Part shown: positions 62,081-64,000 of the stretch, piece after piece | Numbering within the stretch: position 1 is the first letter of the stretch | How the letters are laid out: each line of letters starts with the position of its first letter | DNA from: Elephas maximus indicus | Lineage: Eukaryota; Chordata; Mammalia; Proboscidea; Elephantidae | Reading direction: 5' to 3' | Length of the DNA: 64,000 nucleotides | Assembly: GCF_024166365.1 (NCBI RefSeq) | Contig: NC_064822.1 | Span: 107,938,823 to 108,002,822 of the forward strand | Notes under the pieces: model-generated | Told to the model about the DNA's origin: nothing | What the model saw: the letters and a program-made list of their open reading frames with translations, nothing else | Database searches by the model: none | Made by a program: the position numbers and the translations under genes

Positions 62081-64000
62081 GTGGGTCACCTCTTCTGCCT
62101 CATCCAAACAGCACCAGGACTCTCATTGGCCCCACAATGAGTTATGGGGGTAACCCTGAGCCAGGGCTGAAAGTGGAGTGAGGGTGGGTCCTAAGCCTCT
62201 AAGTTGAGGGGCTTCACTCTCAAGAGTAGAGGAATCTGGACCCAGCCCAGGCTCAGGAATCTCTAGCCAGGGCCTGCGGTTAGCTACAAAAAAGCCAAGG
62301 CTGTGGGAAAGTGACTCTGTGAGGAGCGGGTTCAGCCGGGGTGGCAATTGCTCAGCAGAGGGCTGTGCTGAGAAAGCAGCTGACAGATAAATGCAGGCCG
62401 ACAGGCCGATAGCCCGAGCTGGCATTGCAGGTCTTGGGCAATGAGCCTCAGGTTCTTTCCTGGAGACCTTCTGAGACTCTCAGAGATGGGTTTTACTGAG
62501 TTCACCAATCTCACACTTTATTGTCTTTCCAGGAATAGATGTGGGTGTCTTGGGGGGCCTGAGACATATTAGGGATTCTCAACCCTGATAGGATAGACCA
62601 AGCTTGAAACAAATGTCTGGGGGCATCTAGCATGAGTCCTCCCGCTCCACTGAGAGATCACCCTCAGGGCGCCCTCCTCCCACACACACACACAGGCTCC
62701 TGGGTGCAGTCCCCACTGCCCTTGCAGGGAGCCCCACCCCTCAGGGGACACTGGGACATTCTCTTCTCCCCATTTACCCTCCTCCCAGCCGTGTTGTGGA
62801 AGGAGCAGGAATGCATTCTGGCCAGTGTGAAAATCACTGCAATTTGCCAAGCTCGGGACTCAGATGCCAGGGACAAAAGGTGTGTGCGTGACAGGTAACT
62901 GTGGCAGGCAGTGTTTGGGTGCCTCACTCATGGGGGAAAGCTGCACTCCTCTGTCCGAGCTTCGTGGGAATCCTCCCCCAAGCCGGCAGGGCAACCCCTC
63001 CCTGATGCCAGGCCTGGGCCGTGTAAATAATGGCGATGAGCCCCACAAGAAACCAGGCACCAGCACCATGCCTTGTGGGAGAGTCCCACCCCAGCCTGGA
63101 ATCTCACTGTGGCAGGAAGAGCGGGATTACACTGAGCAGCCTTTTTGCTGGGCACTCCACAGAGGGATTACTGAGACTTGGTAGGACATGTTCCTTAGTT
63201 CTCTGGGCATCTTTCTCCCCATCAGCAAAAAATGGGGGGAGGGCTACGTGGTGTCTAGTGGCTGACCCTTCTGGGCTCCCTATCAGAGAAGTGGGAGCAA
63301 CCAGAGGACAGTTGTGGCCTGTCTCACAGGGTGTACAGAGGACATAGAATATGGGCAGCACAGTGTAAATAGGGAAGCCCTTTACAGACACCAGGCAGGG
63401 AGTAGTATTTGTCCAAGTGTCCTCAGGGCAAGGATCAGACAAACTCAGCAGTACCTGAGGCTCTCTCCTCAGACCTCCCACTGCCATCTGTATGTCTTTA
63501 TTAGGACACAGATCTGGTTTTGCACACACCCTCTAGGTCTCATGGTGCCTCAGGTATCTTCAAGGTCGGGGAGCACTGCAGCTCACCTTGTGTCCCACGT
63601 CCCCAGCCCAGCATTGCACACTGGGGGTGCTCAGCACACAGTTTTTGAATTGACAGACAGAAGGTCATGTCCCTCCACTTCTTTCCAGGTCTTTGTGTGA
63701 GGCCCATGCTGAGGCCAAGGGTCCTGTCCACCCCTTTGTCTCTGGGTCCCTGTCCAGAGGGGGGTCTCCCTCTCCTCCAGCCTGGGCACTCTCTGAGGAC
63801 AGAGCTCATGACTTTCCATTTCCTGGCCTCCCCTCCATTCCTCTTGTACTCCCTGGCCCTGAGAGTCCTCTGCACCTGAGCCCACTAGTTGCTCTGGGAC
63901 TTTTCATACTTACAGAAGCTCACAGCCACAGCAGCCCCCAGGCCCTGCCCCAGCCCCCAGTTCCCCACCCAGGAGAGAAAGCTGAAGTACCCTTGTCTTT
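62081..64000. other. Intergenic upstream of KRT5, nothing recognised
   Basis: GC-richer non-coding sequence. A short CA run lies at 62680-62694. Overlapping ORFs of up to 141 codons on both strands (for example 63104-63529 minus) have no recognisable domain and no splice context. In humans the next gene on this side is KRT71, which would lie beyond the window. Confidence 0.45.

Noticed and set aside
63104-63529. Minus-strand ORF of 141 codons upstream of KRT5
   Set aside because: No recognisable domain, several overlapping ORFs of similar length on both strands, and no splice or promoter context. It is treated as chance in GC-rich sequence.

Overview
The window is mammalian, most probably elephant or another close proboscidean/afrotherian. 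It carries many copies of a tRNA-headed SINE with the tail typical of AfroSINEs, BovB-like RTE LINEs of the kind found in elephants, and a mammalian L1. These names rest on recognition of the sequences; no database was searched.

Genes. Three nine-exon type II keratin genes lie on the minus strand. Two are KRT6-type paralogues (CDS 17042-22244 and 28957-34001, predicted 549 and 551 aa). The third is KRT5 (CDS 54916-60726, predicted 597 aa). All have open frames, GT-AG introns, a TATA-type promoter and an AATAAA signal. Gene order and strand match the KRT6-KRT5 part of the human chromosome 12 type II keratin cluster. KRT5 forms filaments in basal keratinocytes (with KRT14) and KRT6 proteins in stress-induced, hair-companion-layer and mucosal epithelium (with KRT16/KRT17).

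Layout. 1-11684 is an older plus-strand L1 split by a full-length, inactivated minus-strand L1 (1367-9182). 11685-22590 and 24971-34345 are two copies of a duplicated unit, each holding one KRT6 gene and the same stack of old repeats; the stack in unit A also contains a later RTE insertion. 34346-43440 is intergenic, with an L1 3' end, RTE pieces, SINEs and a 58-bp perfect palindrome. 43458-51934 is an old minus-strand L1 broken up by an almost full-length RTE (45339-48340) and a two-LTR MaLR-type fossil (49416-51258). 51935 to about 54470 is a decayed retroviral fossil. KRT5 follows, then upstream sequence with one SINE.

Main observations. The KRT6 pair shows mosaic identity: exon 1 with the promoter, and exons 4-6 with their introns, are almost identical, while introns 1 and 2 have diverged with indels. 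This suggests gene conversion. Parts of KRT6 also look KRT5-like. Two internally deleted RTE copies keep both ends and have target-site duplications, so they look like mobile non-autonomous derivatives. I found no convincing new protein system.
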